Shown: positions 33,339-42,077 of the stretch, one piece after another
How positions within the stretch are numbered: the first letter of the stretch is position 1
How the letters are laid out: each line of letters begins with the position of its first letter
Origin: Gp6-AA40 sp036407095
GTDB taxonomy: Bacteria > Acidobacteriota > Vicinamibacteria > Vicinamibacterales > UBA2999
Length of the DNA: 64,000 nucleotides
Direction: 5' to 3'
NCBI GenBank assembly: GCA_036407095.1
Contig: DASWZV010000126.1
Span: 1 to 64,000, forward strand
Position numbers and translations under genes: made by a program
The notes under the pieces: model-generated
Told to the model about the DNA's origin: nothing
What the model saw: the letters and a program-made list of their open reading frames with translations, nothing else
The model's database searches: none

Positions 33339-33851
33339 TTACTTGAGGAAACCCTCGGCGCGCAGGCGCTGCTCGACCTTCGACATGATTCCCGGCATGT
33401 TTGCCATCGCCCACGCATTGCCCGCGGCGGCGCTCTCCTGCGCCAGCGTCGGCATCACGGCAATCGCCTTGCGTCCGGCCGACGTGTTGTAGAACTCCAG
33501 CATGGCCGTCACGTCTTCGTGGGTGAAATATTTGGCGTACAGATCGACGACGGCAGCCAGTATCCCATTGGGCCCGCTGAAGGCGCGCTCGAACTCGACG
33601 GCCAGCACTTCTTTCACGATCGCGATCGCGCGTTCAGGCACCTCCGGCTGTGTCTTGCGCATCGCGTCGATCACGCTGTTGGACGCGATGGTCGCGATCT
33701 GGGTCCCGAGAGCGGCGGCCTTGGTCACTTCGAGCAATCGTTCGATGTCGGCGCGAAATCGGGCGTCGACACTCTGTGCACCTGCCGATCCGGAAAGGGC
33801 TCCCAACACCACGGCAACCAGGACACCAATCATCGCTGCGCGTTTCGGCAT
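33339..33851 (-). CDS. DUF2059 family secreted protein
   Basis: A 170-residue exported protein (signal MPKRAAMIGVLVAVVLGALSGSAGA). The domain DIERLLEVTKAAAL...LYAKYFTHEDVTAMLEFYNTSAGRKAIAVMP is the DUF2059 pattern, an all-helical periplasmic domain of unknown function. The gene is alone between a GNAT gene and a DUF6886-like gene on the same strand. Confidence 0.88.
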   Translation of the reverse strand: MPKRAAMIGVLVAVVLGALSGSAGAQSVDARFRADIERLLEVTKAAALGTQIATIASNSVIDAMRKTQPEVPERAIAIVKEVLAVEFERAFSGPNGILAAVVDLYAKYFTHEDVTAMLEFYNTSAGRKAIAVMPTLAQESAAAGNAWAMANMPGIMSKVEQRLRAEGFLK

Positions 33852-33869
33852 CTCGTCTCAGTCCTCCAC

Positions 33870-34448
33870 CTACTTCGTATCGGACGCACGCCCGGCTTTC
33901 TTTTCGGCCGCCCTCTTCGGCGCCGAGAGCGGCGTGTCACCGTCGGCCGTGTCTCTCGGCTGCGCGTTTCGCATCCGGATAATCGAGAACCGGAGACTGG
34001 ACTCGATGACCGCATCGCGGAGCGGCCAGAGATTCGGCATGACACGAAGTTCCACGTTACGCCGTGCCAACTCGGCGATGGGATCGTCAATCACTTCGAT
34101 CTTGATCGGAATCGCCGGTTCCTGGCTGACGAAGTATCCAGCACATTCGTCGAGACACGCGAATGCGTCTGCAGCGAGGTGATAACAAAACAATCGTGCC
34201 CGGCGCAGACGCTCCAGCCAGGCGTCCTCGATCGCGACGACCGCTGGGGTTGTGCCGAGAAACCGCTCGCGGTCTTCCATGGTCGTGTTCGGGCCAGCAG
34301 AGTAGGCTACACGCGGGCACTCACGAGGCACCAGATAGTTTCGCAGACGATCGTCGTCGATCGCCCATACGATGGGCACTGCGCTGTATTCAGACGGCCG
34401 CGGATCGAATCGCGAGATCCCCGCTTCTTCGCTGATGTGAAACAGCAC
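33870..34448 (-). CDS. DUF6886-like hypothetical protein
   Basis: A 192-residue protein. The N-terminal half (MLFHISEEAGISRFDPRPS, VPIVWAIDDDRLRNYLVPRECPRV) resembles a family I recall as DUF6886; the match is from memory. It has a possible NTF-like or ADP-ribosyl-like fold, but nothing firm. The last 35 residues are a charged tail (PKRAAEKKAGRASD). It overlaps no other gene and its function is unknown. Confidence 0.65.
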   Translation of the reverse strand: MLFHISEEAGISRFDPRPSEYSAVPIVWAIDDDRLRNYLVPRECPRVAYSAGPNTTMEDRERFLGTTPAVVAIEDAWLERLRRARLFCYHLAADAFACLDECAGYFVSQEPAIPIKIEVIDDPIAELARRNVELRVMPNLWPLRDAVIESSLRFSIIRMRNAQPRDTADGDTPLSAPKRAAEKKAGRASDTK

Positions 34449-34466
34449 GGCGAGCGGAACCGCAGC

Positions 34467-35540
34467 TCAGGGCTGGCTTGACGATTCGCTCGAAGGCGCC
34501 GCCTTCGTCCTCTCCGCGGCGCGCTCCGCGCTCAGGATGTTGCGCATCGCGTAGTTCCCTTCGTGACATGCGTACTCGAAGAACTGATACTCGGGATGCC
34601 GCGTCAACGGCAGCGCCACCTTCCACGGCCGTGTCCACGTTGCAGGATCGTCAACCGTCGCTTCGTACTGCAGCGTGTTCTCGTCGAGACGTGTGAGCCG
34701 CTCGGTAAGCTCGAGATCGGAGCTCGTCAGGAGGGTGTTGCCGTTGCGGGTCAGCCCGACTCTGCCGTTGAAGTTGGTCGTCTCGATCACGAGCGTCTCG
34801 CCTTCCCAGTGGCCGCGTGAGTCGCCCATGTAACTGCGAATCTTCGGGCTGACATGCGGACGGCCATCGACCGGGATGATGCGTGTCTCGTGAATCATCT
34901 CGTTGCGGATCACGACGGCGCCTGGGATCTGGATGATCTCGGTGCCCATGTTGTACGCCGTCGGCATCATCGACGACAGCGTGCCACGCGTGATGCAGCG
35001 ATCGTACGGACCGAGATCCTCGAACGTCTCGAACGGATGCGGGACGACCGCCTCGGGGAAATCGTAGTAATAGGTGCTGCGGGCGAGCGCGATGCGTTTC
35101 CTGCCCTCATCGGTCATCGGCGGAAAGCGTCCGTTCGGCGGATCGACGACGAGCGACGCCTGACGCTGCGGCTCGCCGCGTTCACCGGCACTCCAGTGAG
35201 AGGGACCGCCGATGCCGGTCCGCGTGTCTTGCGCCACAAACTGCTCGCTGTCAGCACGCACCTGACGTTCGCGAGCCGACTGCCGTTCGGCGAACTCCTT
35301 GTCGTTGAGTGTCGCCCGCGTGCCGAACGATTCCGGCCGCTCGTACGGCGTGCCCTGCATGTCGTTCGCCGGCCACAGCCCCTGAATGTCCGGATCACCC
35401 CACGGGGTCCGGGGCACCGTCCACGACTTCGCAGCCTTGCCGTTCGATGAAGAACTGAGTGTCGCTTGCGCCGCGGCCGCGTTCGGCCACGTGAGCGCGA
35501 CAGCGACGAAGACGATCATCGCTTTCAAGATGGTCTTCAT
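34467..35540 (-). CDS. Secreted protein, distant EKFTRTDF-family member
   Basis: A 357-residue exported protein (signal MKTILKAMIVFVAVALTWPNAAAA). It opens with WTVPRTPWGDPDIQGLWPANDMQGTPYERP and has the shared domain near the end: YMGDSRGHWEGETLVIETTNFNG, LELTERLTRLDENTLQYEATVDDP and WTRPW followed by FFEYACHEGNYAM. It is the longest of four members in the window and has a longer N-terminal region. Function unknown. Confidence 0.85.
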   Translation of the reverse strand: MKTILKAMIVFVAVALTWPNAAAAQATLSSSSNGKAAKSWTVPRTPWGDPDIQGLWPANDMQGTPYERPESFGTRATLNDKEFAERQSARERQVRADSEQFVAQDTRTGIGGPSHWSAGERGEPQRQASLVVDPPNGRFPPMTDEGRKRIALARSTYYYDFPEAVVPHPFETFEDLGPYDRCITRGTLSSMMPTAYNMGTEIIQIPGAVVIRNEMIHETRIIPVDGRPHVSPKIRSYMGDSRGHWEGETLVIETTNFNGRVGLTRNGNTLLTSSDLELTERLTRLDENTLQYEATVDDPATWTRPWKVALPLTRHPEYQFFEYACHEGNYAMRNILSAERAAERTKAAPSSESSSQP

Positions 35541-35632
35541 GGCGCGATCCTCCATCCGAGCAGCCTGCCCCGGAGACAGGGTCCTGAAGCTCGCATTCTA
35601 CGCCTCTCCGGCCCACGCCACCGAGGAGCTGG

Positions 35633-35839
35633 CTAGTCGCGCATCGGGAGACTCAGATCGAGATCGAAGAACTCGACTCGCTTGCAGCGTTGACAGCGGT
35701 AGACATCGAGCGGGAAGACGCGCTCCGTCATGTCGGCCCATTCGCCGAGCAACAGATGCCAGCCTCCCGATGTTCCGCCAACTCGAACCGGAACCTGCCC
35801 CAGCGATTGCATCGATGTCTTACAGACCGAACATTCCAC
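35633..35839 (-). CDS. Small zinc-ribbon protein
   Basis: A 68-residue protein with two CxxC knuckles, Cys3-Cys6 (MECSVCKT) and Cys49-Cys52 (YRCQRCKR), bracketing a VGGTSGGWHLLLGEWADM middle and a LDVYRC strand. This is the small two-knuckle zinc ribbon commonly found next to regulatory or membrane genes. Function unknown. It is divergent from the ABC-permease gene. Confidence 0.8.
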   Translation of the reverse strand: MECSVCKTSMQSLGQVPVRVGGTSGGWHLLLGEWADMTERVFPLDVYRCQRCKRVEFFDLDLSLPMRD

Positions 35840-35984
35840 GTCTCAGACTCCTATGCGGACGCGATCGAGTAGAACACGTCAGTGCACGTCCGAGATGGAT
35901 TATCTGGGAGCTCCTAGGATAAGTCGGGAACTCGCAGACGCTCAGACCCGTCTACCACGCCGTCGAAGACTCGAGGGAGGTCGT

Positions 35985-38396
35985 GTGTTCGCCGAATCGA
36001 TTGTCGGGGACATCCGTTACGCCATTCGAGGCATGCGCCGTTCGCCGTTGTTCGCCTTCAGCGTTGCCGCGACGATCGGTCTCGGTCTCGGTGTGCTCTG
36101 CTCGGCGGTCACGATCGTCAACGCCTATGTCCTCAAGCCGATCGAGCTGCCCGAGGCCCGATCGCTGTATGGCCTGAGTTGGGACACCGCCACGACGAGG
36201 CGGCATAGATTCCGGCTCGCCGACGTCGAGGCAATTCGCGAGAGTACCCCGCTCTTCTCGGGCCTCACCGCTGCAACCGATGCGGTCGTCATGCACAACG
36301 GCACGCCGCTGCCGGGGCGGCTCGTGACGGGGAACTACTTTCAGGTACTCGGTGCGCAGCCCGCACTGGGGCGAACACTCTTTCCCTCGGACATGCCGGC
36401 GCCCGGCGGCAATCCGGTCGTGGTGTTGTCCGATCTCGGGTGGCGTACGCATTTCGGCTCCGACCCGGCCATTGTCGGAAAACAGATCACGCTCGGCCGC
36501 GAGCGCTTCCACGTCGTCGGTGTGCTGCCGCCGGCGTTTCGGTTGCCGGGTGATGAGGGCGTCGGCTTCTGGGCGCCGCTGACGATGGCGCGGGCGCTCG
36601 GCGTGCGCGACCCGTGGAGCGATCCGGATGCCGACGGTCTTGCCGTGACCGTGCGTTTGCGAGCCGGCACGACCGAATCCCAGACGCGTGCATGGCTCGA
36701 CACGTGGCTTCGACAGCGGTTCCCCAGTTCGGAATCAGTGCCTGTAGCCGTGCGGGTCGAATCCCGCGCGACGCGCATCCCGCTGACGGGCCAAACGGCA
36801 AGCGTGTTTGCGTTGATCGTCTCGGTCTTTGCGCTCGTCCTACTCGTCGCCTGCGCAAACGTCACCAATCTGATGCTCGCGCGCGGATTCGGCCGGCAAC
36901 GCGAGATCGCAGTTAGGCTGTCACTCGGCGGCAACCGCCGCCGTGTCGTGCGACAACTCCTGATCGAAGGCCTGGTGCTGGCCGTACCTGCGGCGCTGGT
37001 CGGCCTAGCCCTCACCTACGTGACCGCTCGAACGTTCCCCGCGGTCATCGTGGGGACATTTCCGCTTGGCGCGATACCGGTGCAGGAGATGCTCGCGCCG
37101 CTGGAGCCCGACCTGCGGGTGCTGGCGATCTTGTGCGCGGCCGCGGTTGCTGCCGCGGTGCTCGCGAGCTTTGCTCCCGCCGTTCGCGTCACCCGCGTGA
37201 ACCTTGTGCGCGCATCGAAGGGCGAGGCTGGGTTGGACACGGGGCGGTCGCGGCTGCGGACCGGTCTCGTCGCGATCCAGATTGGTGCGTGTGTGTTGTT
37301 CCTGGTCGGCGCATTCGGACTCATCGATCAGTCGAAAGGATCTGCGAATCCAACCACAGGTCTGAACTACGAGCTCGTGTCCTCGGTGCGCGTTGCGCCG
37401 AATCTCCGAGCGGAGCTGGCGACTCGTCTCGCTGCAGACGCCGTCGTGCAGCAAGTCGCGATCGCGTGGCGCCCGCCGCTGGTCGGGCCCCTGCGACCGA
37501 TCGGCGTTGTCGCCTCGACGACCCACGTCGAGCAGGACGCCGGCTTCATGGTCGTCTCACCGGAGTATTTTCCGCTGTTCGGGATACGGCTCGTTCGAGG
37601 TCGTGCGTTCACGAAGGCAGAAGCTGACGAAGGCGCCGATGTCGCGCTCGTGAGCCAGGCGACCGCTCGCCTGTTGTGGCCAGGAATCGATCCGATCGGG
37701 CAGACACTCGAAGTGGTACCCGCGCGCGATCAGTCCGGGCGGCGCCCCCCGCATACGAGCGTCCGCGTGATCGGTGTCACACAGGACGTGATGAGCGGGC
37801 TGGTCCTCGACGGAATCGACAAGACCTGCGTGTACTTCCCAACCGGAGTCCATGACGCTGGTGATGTCTCGATCCTGGTGCGCGCCCGTTCAGACATCGC
37901 TTCGGTGAAGACGCTCGTCGCCAGCACGGTCGATGCGCTCGAGCGCGACGCACCCGTGGAGGTGAACTCGATCGTCGAGGTGATCGGCGTGGTGGCGTGG
38001 GTGCTCCAGGCCGTATCGGTCACAGCCGGATTACTAGGTGTGATCGGCCTCGCGCTCGCGTTTTCTGGCACCTACGCGGTCGTCGCGTTCCTCGTCACGC
38101 AGCGGACGCGCGAGTTCGGTATTCGCATGGCGATCGGCGCGACCGTTCGTCAGATTGTCACCGGATTGTTGACAGAAACGCTTCGGACTGCGTTCGTCGG
38201 CGTCGGCGCCGGAATCGCGATTGCCATCGCGCTCGACCGGATGGTCAGCGGCGGGAACTCGCTCATTCCGATGTTTGGACTGCGCCCCTACGCAGTTGGC
38301 GCCGCCATCGTTCTCTTCGCTACTGTGACCGCCGCACTGGTGCCGTCGCTCCGCGGCTCACGCATCGATCCTTCGAAAGCACTTCGCGCTGAATAG
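35985..38396 (+). CDS. ADOP/MacB-like ABC transporter permease
   Basis: An 803-residue FtsX/MacB-type permease. GTG at 35985 is preceded by GAGGGAGG at 5 nt spacing, which decides the start; an upstream ATG at 35895 is in frame. It has an N-terminal helix (residues ~17-40), a periplasmic MacB-PCD region (FRLADVEAIRE, VVVLSDLGWRTHFG), then three helices, a second PCD region and a final set of helices around FSGTYAVVAFLVTQRTREFGIRMAIGA. This duplicated arrangement is the acidobacterial ADOP type. No ATPase gene is adjacent, so its partner is elsewhere. Confidence 0.9.
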   Translation: MFAESIVGDIRYAIRGMRRSPLFAFSVAATIGLGLGVLCSAVTIVNAYVLKPIELPEARSLYGLSWDTATTRRHRFRLADVEAIRESTPLFSGLTAATDAVVMHNGTPLPGRLVTGNYFQVLGAQPALGRTLFPSDMPAPGGNPVVVLSDLGWRTHFGSDPAIVGKQITLGRERFHVVGVLPPAFRLPGDEGVGFWAPLTMARALGVRDPWSDPDADGLAVTVRLRAGTTESQTRAWLDTWLRQRFPSSESVPVAVRVESRATRIPLTGQTASVFALIVSVFALVLLVACANVTNLMLARGFGRQREIAVRLSLGGNRRRVVRQLLIEGLVLAVPAALVGLALTYVTARTFPAVIVGTFPLGAIPVQEMLAPLEPDLRVLAILCAAAVAAAVLASFAPAVRVTRVNLVRASKGEAGLDTGRSRLRTGLVAIQIGACVLFLVGAFGLIDQSKGSANPTTGLNYELVSSVRVAPNLRAELATRLAADAVVQQVAIAWRPPLVGPLRPIGVVASTTHVEQDAGFMVVSPEYFPLFGIRLVRGRAFTKAEADEGADVALVSQATARLLWPGIDPIGQTLEVVPARDQSGRRPPHTSVRVIGVTQDVMSGLVLDGIDKTCVYFPTGVHDAGDVSILVRARSDIASVKTLVASTVDALERDAPVEVNSIVEVIGVVAWVLQAVSVTAGLLGVIGLALAFSGTYAVVAFLVTQRTREFGIRMAIGATVRQIVTGLLTETLRTAFVGVGAGIAIAIALDRMVSGGNSLIPMFGLRPYAVGAAIVLFATVTAALVPSLRGSRIDPSKALRAE

Positions 38397-38437
38397 TCCT
38401 TGGTGCGGGGTCGAACGATGTCGCGACGGATACGCCT

Positions 38438-38457
38438 GGGCCGCCTGAAGGCGGCCC
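38438..38457. repeat. TGAA-loop palindrome (GGGCCGCC/GGCGGCCC), second copy
   Basis: An 8-bp perfect stem with TGAA loop followed by GTACGTG, nearly identical to 25949-25976. It lies between the permease gene and the PadR gene and could also serve as a terminator. Confidence 0.8.
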
Positions 38458-38491
38458 CGTACGTGTTGAAGCTGGCGCCTTGTACCCCCTC

Positions 38492-38528
38492 TTGACGCGT
38501 CACCAGCCTTAGTTCACAATTTGTGAAC
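38492..38528 (+). promoter_or_regulatory. PadR promoter and 17-bp palindromic operator
   Basis: GTTCACAATTTGTGAAC (38512-38528) is a perfect 7-bp dyad with a 3-bp centre ending 2 bp before the PadR ATG. A -35-like TTGACG (38492-38497) lies 17 bp upstream of CACAAT (38515-38520), a plausible -10 inside the palindrome. A start about 7 bp later would give a leaderless or nearly leaderless mRNA. The placement suits self-repression by PadR. Confidence 0.65.
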
Positions 38529-38530
38529 AT

Positions 38531-38863
38531 ATGCCGCGTACGCTCCTCACCGACTTCGAGCTGATGATCGTCATCGCCATCCTCCGCGTCGGTGACGAGG
38601 CCTACGGGGTCCAGATCGCCCGCGATATCGAGACCACCGTCGGACGACGGGTCATGATCGGCGCCGCCTACGCCGCGCTCGATCGACTTGAACGCAACGG
38701 GCTCGTCATCTCTCGGATCGGCGACCCGACGCCCGAGCGCGGCGGCCGCGCCAAGCGCTACTTCCACGTCACCAGGCGCGGCGTTGTCGCCGCACGCGAA
38801 ACGCAGCGCGCGCTCGTCACCATGTGGACCGACGTCCCGCAACTCAAGGCGAAACATCCATGA
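38531..38863 (+). CDS. PadR family transcriptional regulator
   Basis: A 110-residue winged-helix regulator. The wHTH is visible as FELMIVIAILRVGDEAYGVQIARDIE and AAYAALDRLERNGLVIS, followed by GRAKRYFHVTRRG (wing). It is a short PadR-s1 type, as in acidobacterial loci. It likely represses its own promoter at the palindrome just upstream and controls the next gene, whose ATG overlaps its stop (ATGA). Confidence 0.93.
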   Translation: MPRTLLTDFELMIVIAILRVGDEAYGVQIARDIETTVGRRVMIGAAYAALDRLERNGLVISRIGDPTPERGGRAKRYFHVTRRGVVAARETQRALVTMWTDVPQLKAKHP

Positions 38864-40203
38864 CACGCCGCAAGCCAGTGGGCCGCCGGGAGGCGGTCCC
38901 CTCATTCGCGATCGCCGTGCTCGAGCGTCTCGTCCCCGACAGCGACGCGCTGGCCGGCGACCTCCTCGAGGAGTTCAATTGTCGGCGCTCGCTCACCTGG
39001 TTGGGGTTGCAGGTCCTGTCTGCCGCCACCACCGCGTATCTGCATCGATCCGACGAGATCCGCCCGTTGAAGCTCGTCGACCTTCAGCCCGTTGATGCGA
39101 TCGAGCGTTCGCGTCGATTGACCATGCAAACGATGCAAGCGCCGGTCACGCCAAGCCCGCTCCACGGTGTCGGAGGCGTCACTCTCGCCGTCGTCGTGGT
39201 GGTGCTCGCAGAGGTCGCCTCGCTGTTGTGGTGGGTCGTGCTCGCATCGATCATCGCCGGCACGATACTCGGCGTGCTCTTGATCCGGCGACATCGCAGC
39301 GGATTCTCGTGTCAGCGGCCGCTCGTGTTCGAGGGAATGATTCCGCGATCGACGTCCGGCCTGTTGCTCATGCTTGCGATCGCGACAGGCGCTGCGGCAC
39401 AGACCGTCACGCCTCTGAGCGCCACCTCTCGACCATCGTTCGAGGTCGCCTCCGTCAAAGCAAACGCCACCGGCCGCCGAGGCGGCAACATTCAGCCCGG
39501 CCGGCTCGCGCAGAGCGGCGTGACCCTCCGTCAGCTGGCGCGCATGGGGTTTGGCACCAATCAGATCGTCGGCGGTCCCGGTTGGATCGATTCCGAGCTG
39601 TTCGACATCGAAGGAAAGGGATCGTTCGATCTGAGCGGATTCCTTCCCGGCCCGAACGGGTCGCCTCCGCAGGTCTATCTGATGCTCCAGCAGTTGCTGG
39701 AGGATCGCTTCAAGCTCGTGGTGCACAAGGACACGCAGGATCGCCCGGTCTATGCGCTCGTCACGGCACGACGCGATCGAGAGCTCGGGCCGCAGATGAA
39801 ATCGTCGACGTTCGACTGCGACGCGCTCACCGCGGCGATCGTCAAGAACGGACGTCTGCCGGCGACCGGCTCGCCAGGCGTGATGCCACGCTGTGCGATG
39901 GGCGGCGGGCCGGGACACCTCATCGCCGATTCGATCGAGATGTCGCGGCTCGCCGACGCGCTTTCCTCGTCGACCGACCGTGCCGTCATCGACCGCACCG
40001 AACTGCACGGCCGGTTCAACGTCGAGCTGAGGTGGACACCGGAGCTGGCCGGGCCGGCGCCGAGCGCGAACGCAGCGGCATCCGATGTGCCTCCCGCGCT
40101 TGTGACGGCGATCCAGGAACAGCTCGGGCTGAAGCTCGAGCCGACCACCGCACCGATCGAAGTACTCGTCGTCGATAGCGCGGCTCGGCCCACGCCAAAC
40201 TAG
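38860..40203 (+). CDS. TIGR03435-type protein with N-terminal permease-prefix domain
   Basis: A 447-residue protein. The N-terminal ~40 residues (FAIAVLERLVPDSDALAGDLLEEF) match the short helical prefix found on acidobacterial permeases and related membrane proteins. Two or three hydrophobic helices follow near residues 95-185. The C-terminal 260 residues are the TIGR03435 domain: SFEVASVKANATGRRGGN, LRQLARMGFGTNQIVGGPGW, LQQLLEDRFKLVVHKDTQ and AVIDRTELHGRFN. Its function is unknown. Translation is coupled to PadR. Confidence 0.9.
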   Translation: MTRRKPVGRREAVPSFAIAVLERLVPDSDALAGDLLEEFNCRRSLTWLGLQVLSAATTAYLHRSDEIRPLKLVDLQPVDAIERSRRLTMQTMQAPVTPSPLHGVGGVTLAVVVVVLAEVASLLWWVVLASIIAGTILGVLLIRRHRSGFSCQRPLVFEGMIPRSTSGLLLMLAIATGAAAQTVTPLSATSRPSFEVASVKANATGRRGGNIQPGRLAQSGVTLRQLARMGFGTNQIVGGPGWIDSELFDIEGKGSFDLSGFLPGPNGSPPQVYLMLQQLLEDRFKLVVHKDTQDRPVYALVTARRDRELGPQMKSSTFDCDALTAAIVKNGRLPATGSPGVMPRCAMGGGPGHLIADSIEMSRLADALSSSTDRAVIDRTELHGRFNVELRWTPELAGPAPSANAAASDVPPALVTAIQEQLGLKLEPTTAPIEVLVVDSAARPTPN

Positions 40204-40234
40204 CGGCCGGTCCCGATTCGCGATGTACGCACCA

Positions 40235-40921
40235 CTAGTCCTTGGGTTTTCTTGGCCGTACCTTACGTCCCGTCTCCAGTTTGGCGCGAACCTCTCGTCG
40301 GACGCGCGCAGCGAGACGTTGGTCCTCGGTGCGCAGAAACTCCTTCACGCATCCAGCATCGCGCTTCGACAACTCGCGGAGCGCCCACGATAGCGCTTTC
40401 ACCACCATGTCATCACGGTCGTCCGCGAGCAGGCGGCACACTGCGAGCGTGCGAGCGGGATCGCCTGCGCCACCGCGGGCGCGTGAGTTGAGCGGAACCG
40501 TGGCGACCAGCGAGAGCCGGCGACGCCATCGATCCTTCGAACGGGCCCATCGCATCACGTGGCGATCCGATATCCGGCCCTCGCGCCATGCGGGGCCGGC
40601 GATGGTGACGCCGAACAGGTCGACCGAGCCCCAGTCCGACAGGCCGGCGGCCATCTCTTAAACCGTGCTGGCGCGGAGACGTCGTCTTGCGCCGTCATGT
40701 CCGTCGAGCAGCTCGAATGCAACGACGCGCGCGGACCAACTGTTCTCCGTCAGCAGACACCGGACGATCGCGAGCACGACGTCGGGTGACTCATCGGCCA
40801 ACGTCCTGGAGTACGGTCGCCGAACCGCACGCACTGCCGGCGCCGTCGTGCGTGGAAGCTCACGTAGATCGCGCATTATGGCCGCGGCAACATCAGCCGA
40901 TGTTGGTGTGCGACCGTTCAT
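40235..40921 (-). pseudogene. DNA alkylation repair (AlkD-like) gene interrupted by an in-frame TAA
   Basis: Two same-frame pieces, 40658-40921 (87 residues) and 40235-40654 (139 residues), together read as one HEAT-repeat AlkD-like DNA alkylation repair protein, about 228 residues. The join is TAA-GAG-ATG at 40652-40660: the first part ends ...DGHDGARRRLRASTV, the second begins MAAGLSDWGSVDLFG and continues WARSKDRWRRRLSLVATVPLN and DDMVVKALSWALREL. Only one stop separates them, in the same frame with a restart ATG two codons later. It may be a recent nonsense mutation, a sequencing error, or a split but functional pair by reinitiation. Confidence 0.75.
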
Positions 40922-40930
40922 TCGTCCTCG

Positions 40931-41419
40931 TTACCGTCCGCCCTTCTCGAAGAAGAACCAGCGATGGCCCTCGAGATCTTCGGCGCGGTAGCGTCGGCCG
41001 GGCGGTCCCTCTTCGATGCCCGACAGGATCGTCGCCCCGGCCGCCTTGGCGTTCGTGAAATGGCGATCGAGATCGTCGACGTAGACCAGCACGCCGTCGA
41101 TGATCCAGGGCACTCTCGACCACGCGCGGGCCTGCTCGCAGGATTCGCGATGCCGTTTCGGACCGCGGTAGTCAGGCGTCGGCGACCCCAGCATGATGAC
41201 GCCGTCGCCGGCTTTCATCTCACCGTGCGACAGCCTTCCGTCCGGCCAGAGAAGACGTGCCGTCTCGGTGAAGCCGAATGCGCTGGCAAGCCATGCGAGC
41301 GCCGCGACCCCGTCTTCGTAGGCGATCATCGGGATGACGGAGGGCATGCTGTGACGCGCACCCTGCTTACTGGGAACGACGCGTTTGCGATTCTTCCTGG
41401 CCCTCTTAGACGATCCCAT
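40931..41419 (-). CDS. VOC (glyoxalase-like) family protein
   Basis: A 162-residue protein with the vicinal oxygen chelate fold. Family features: PMIAYEDGVAALAWLASAFGFTE, GDGVIMLGSPTPDYRGP, WIIDGVLVYVDDLDRHFTNAKAAGA and YRAEDLEGHRWFFFEK. The ATG at 41419 has a GAAGGAAGG ribosome site 4-5 bp upstream, so the basic N-terminal leader (SSKRARKNRKRV) is probably real; without it the start would be 41347. Metal-dependent enzyme or antibiotic-binding member; substrate unknown. Confidence 0.85.
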   Translation of the reverse strand: MGSSKRARKNRKRVVPSKQGARHSMPSVIPMIAYEDGVAALAWLASAFGFTETARLLWPDGRLSHGEMKAGDGVIMLGSPTPDYRGPKRHRESCEQARAWSRVPWIIDGVLVYVDDLDRHFTNAKAAGATILSGIEEGPPGRRYRAEDLEGHRWFFFEKGGR

Positions 41420-41449
41420 CGGCCTTCCTTCGAGGACGGTTGCGGCGCG

Positions 41450-41983
41450 CTACTTCGAGGTGACGAACCTGCCGATCGACAACTGTCCTGACGTTTGATC
41501 CTGTGGCGCGAACGCGATGAACTTCACGTCGCTCACGTCGAGTGGAGCACCCGTCTTGGCGTCAGGTGGCTGAAAGAACGGATTCGGGCGAATCTCGTCG
41601 AACGGAATCCGAATCTGCTGCCACACGCCGCCTTTCAACTCCCTCCACGCCGTGTAGACGACATGGTTCCGATCCAGGAACGACACAGACAGTCTCAGTG
41701 GGTGCGCGGACTTGATCTGGAATTCGATCGCGCGTCCTGCCGTCCAGTCCTGATGCTCGGCGGCGCACTGCACGTCACGTCCCGCCGGGTCGCCGGTCGG
41801 TGGCGGGTAGTCCACGATCAGTAGGCGCTCGTCCGGCATCGACGAATCTCGACCGACGCTCAAGCGAACGTCTGGTCTCGTGGTGCACACGCCATCGAGT
41901 CGATCGGCGTGGGTTCGAATCACGATCGCCGCTTGCGCCTCGGCGGCCAGTCCCCACGTGAGAAGAACGAGTTCCGCAATCAT
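41450..41983 (-). CDS. Secreted beta-sandwich protein, unknown function
   Basis: A 177-residue exported protein (MIAELVLLTWGLAAEAQA). The mature part is a beta-sandwich with the RLLIVDYPPPTGDPAGRDVQC opening and a strand set ending IGRFVTSK, resembling carbohydrate-binding/CIA30-like or discoidin-type domains attached to other enzymes. It has two Cys (one in CTTRPD, one in VQCAAEH). No function is assigned. Confidence 0.65.
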   Translation of the reverse strand: MIAELVLLTWGLAAEAQAAIVIRTHADRLDGVCTTRPDVRLSVGRDSSMPDERLLIVDYPPPTGDPAGRDVQCAAEHQDWTAGRAIEFQIKSAHPLRLSVSFLDRNHVVYTAWRELKGGVWQQIRIPFDEIRPNPFFQPPDAKTGAPLDVSDVKFIAFAPQDQTSGQLSIGRFVTSK

Positions 41984-41999
41984 GTTTGAGAGCTTCAGC

Positions 42000-42077
42000 T
42001 CACTGTCGCTCCAGGAGTTCGATTCGATTGCCGAAGGGATCGGTCACGTTGACACGGCCGCATCCATCGAGCGGTCC
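42000..42077 (-). pseudogene. 3' remnant of a VOC-family gene
   Basis: In a frame different from the cupin gene, the minus strand reads GCGRVNVTDPFGNRIELLE and stops at TGA 42000-42002. That DPFGNRIELLE block is the usual C-terminal strand of VOC (glyoxalase-like) proteins. No start or body is present, and it overlaps the last codons of the cupin gene. This looks like the tail of a VOC gene whose front was deleted. Confidence 0.6.

Noticed and set aside
41900..41930. tRNA-like GGTTCGAATC sequence
   Set aside because: No cloverleaf can be drawn and it is inside the coding sequence of the secreted gene at 41450.
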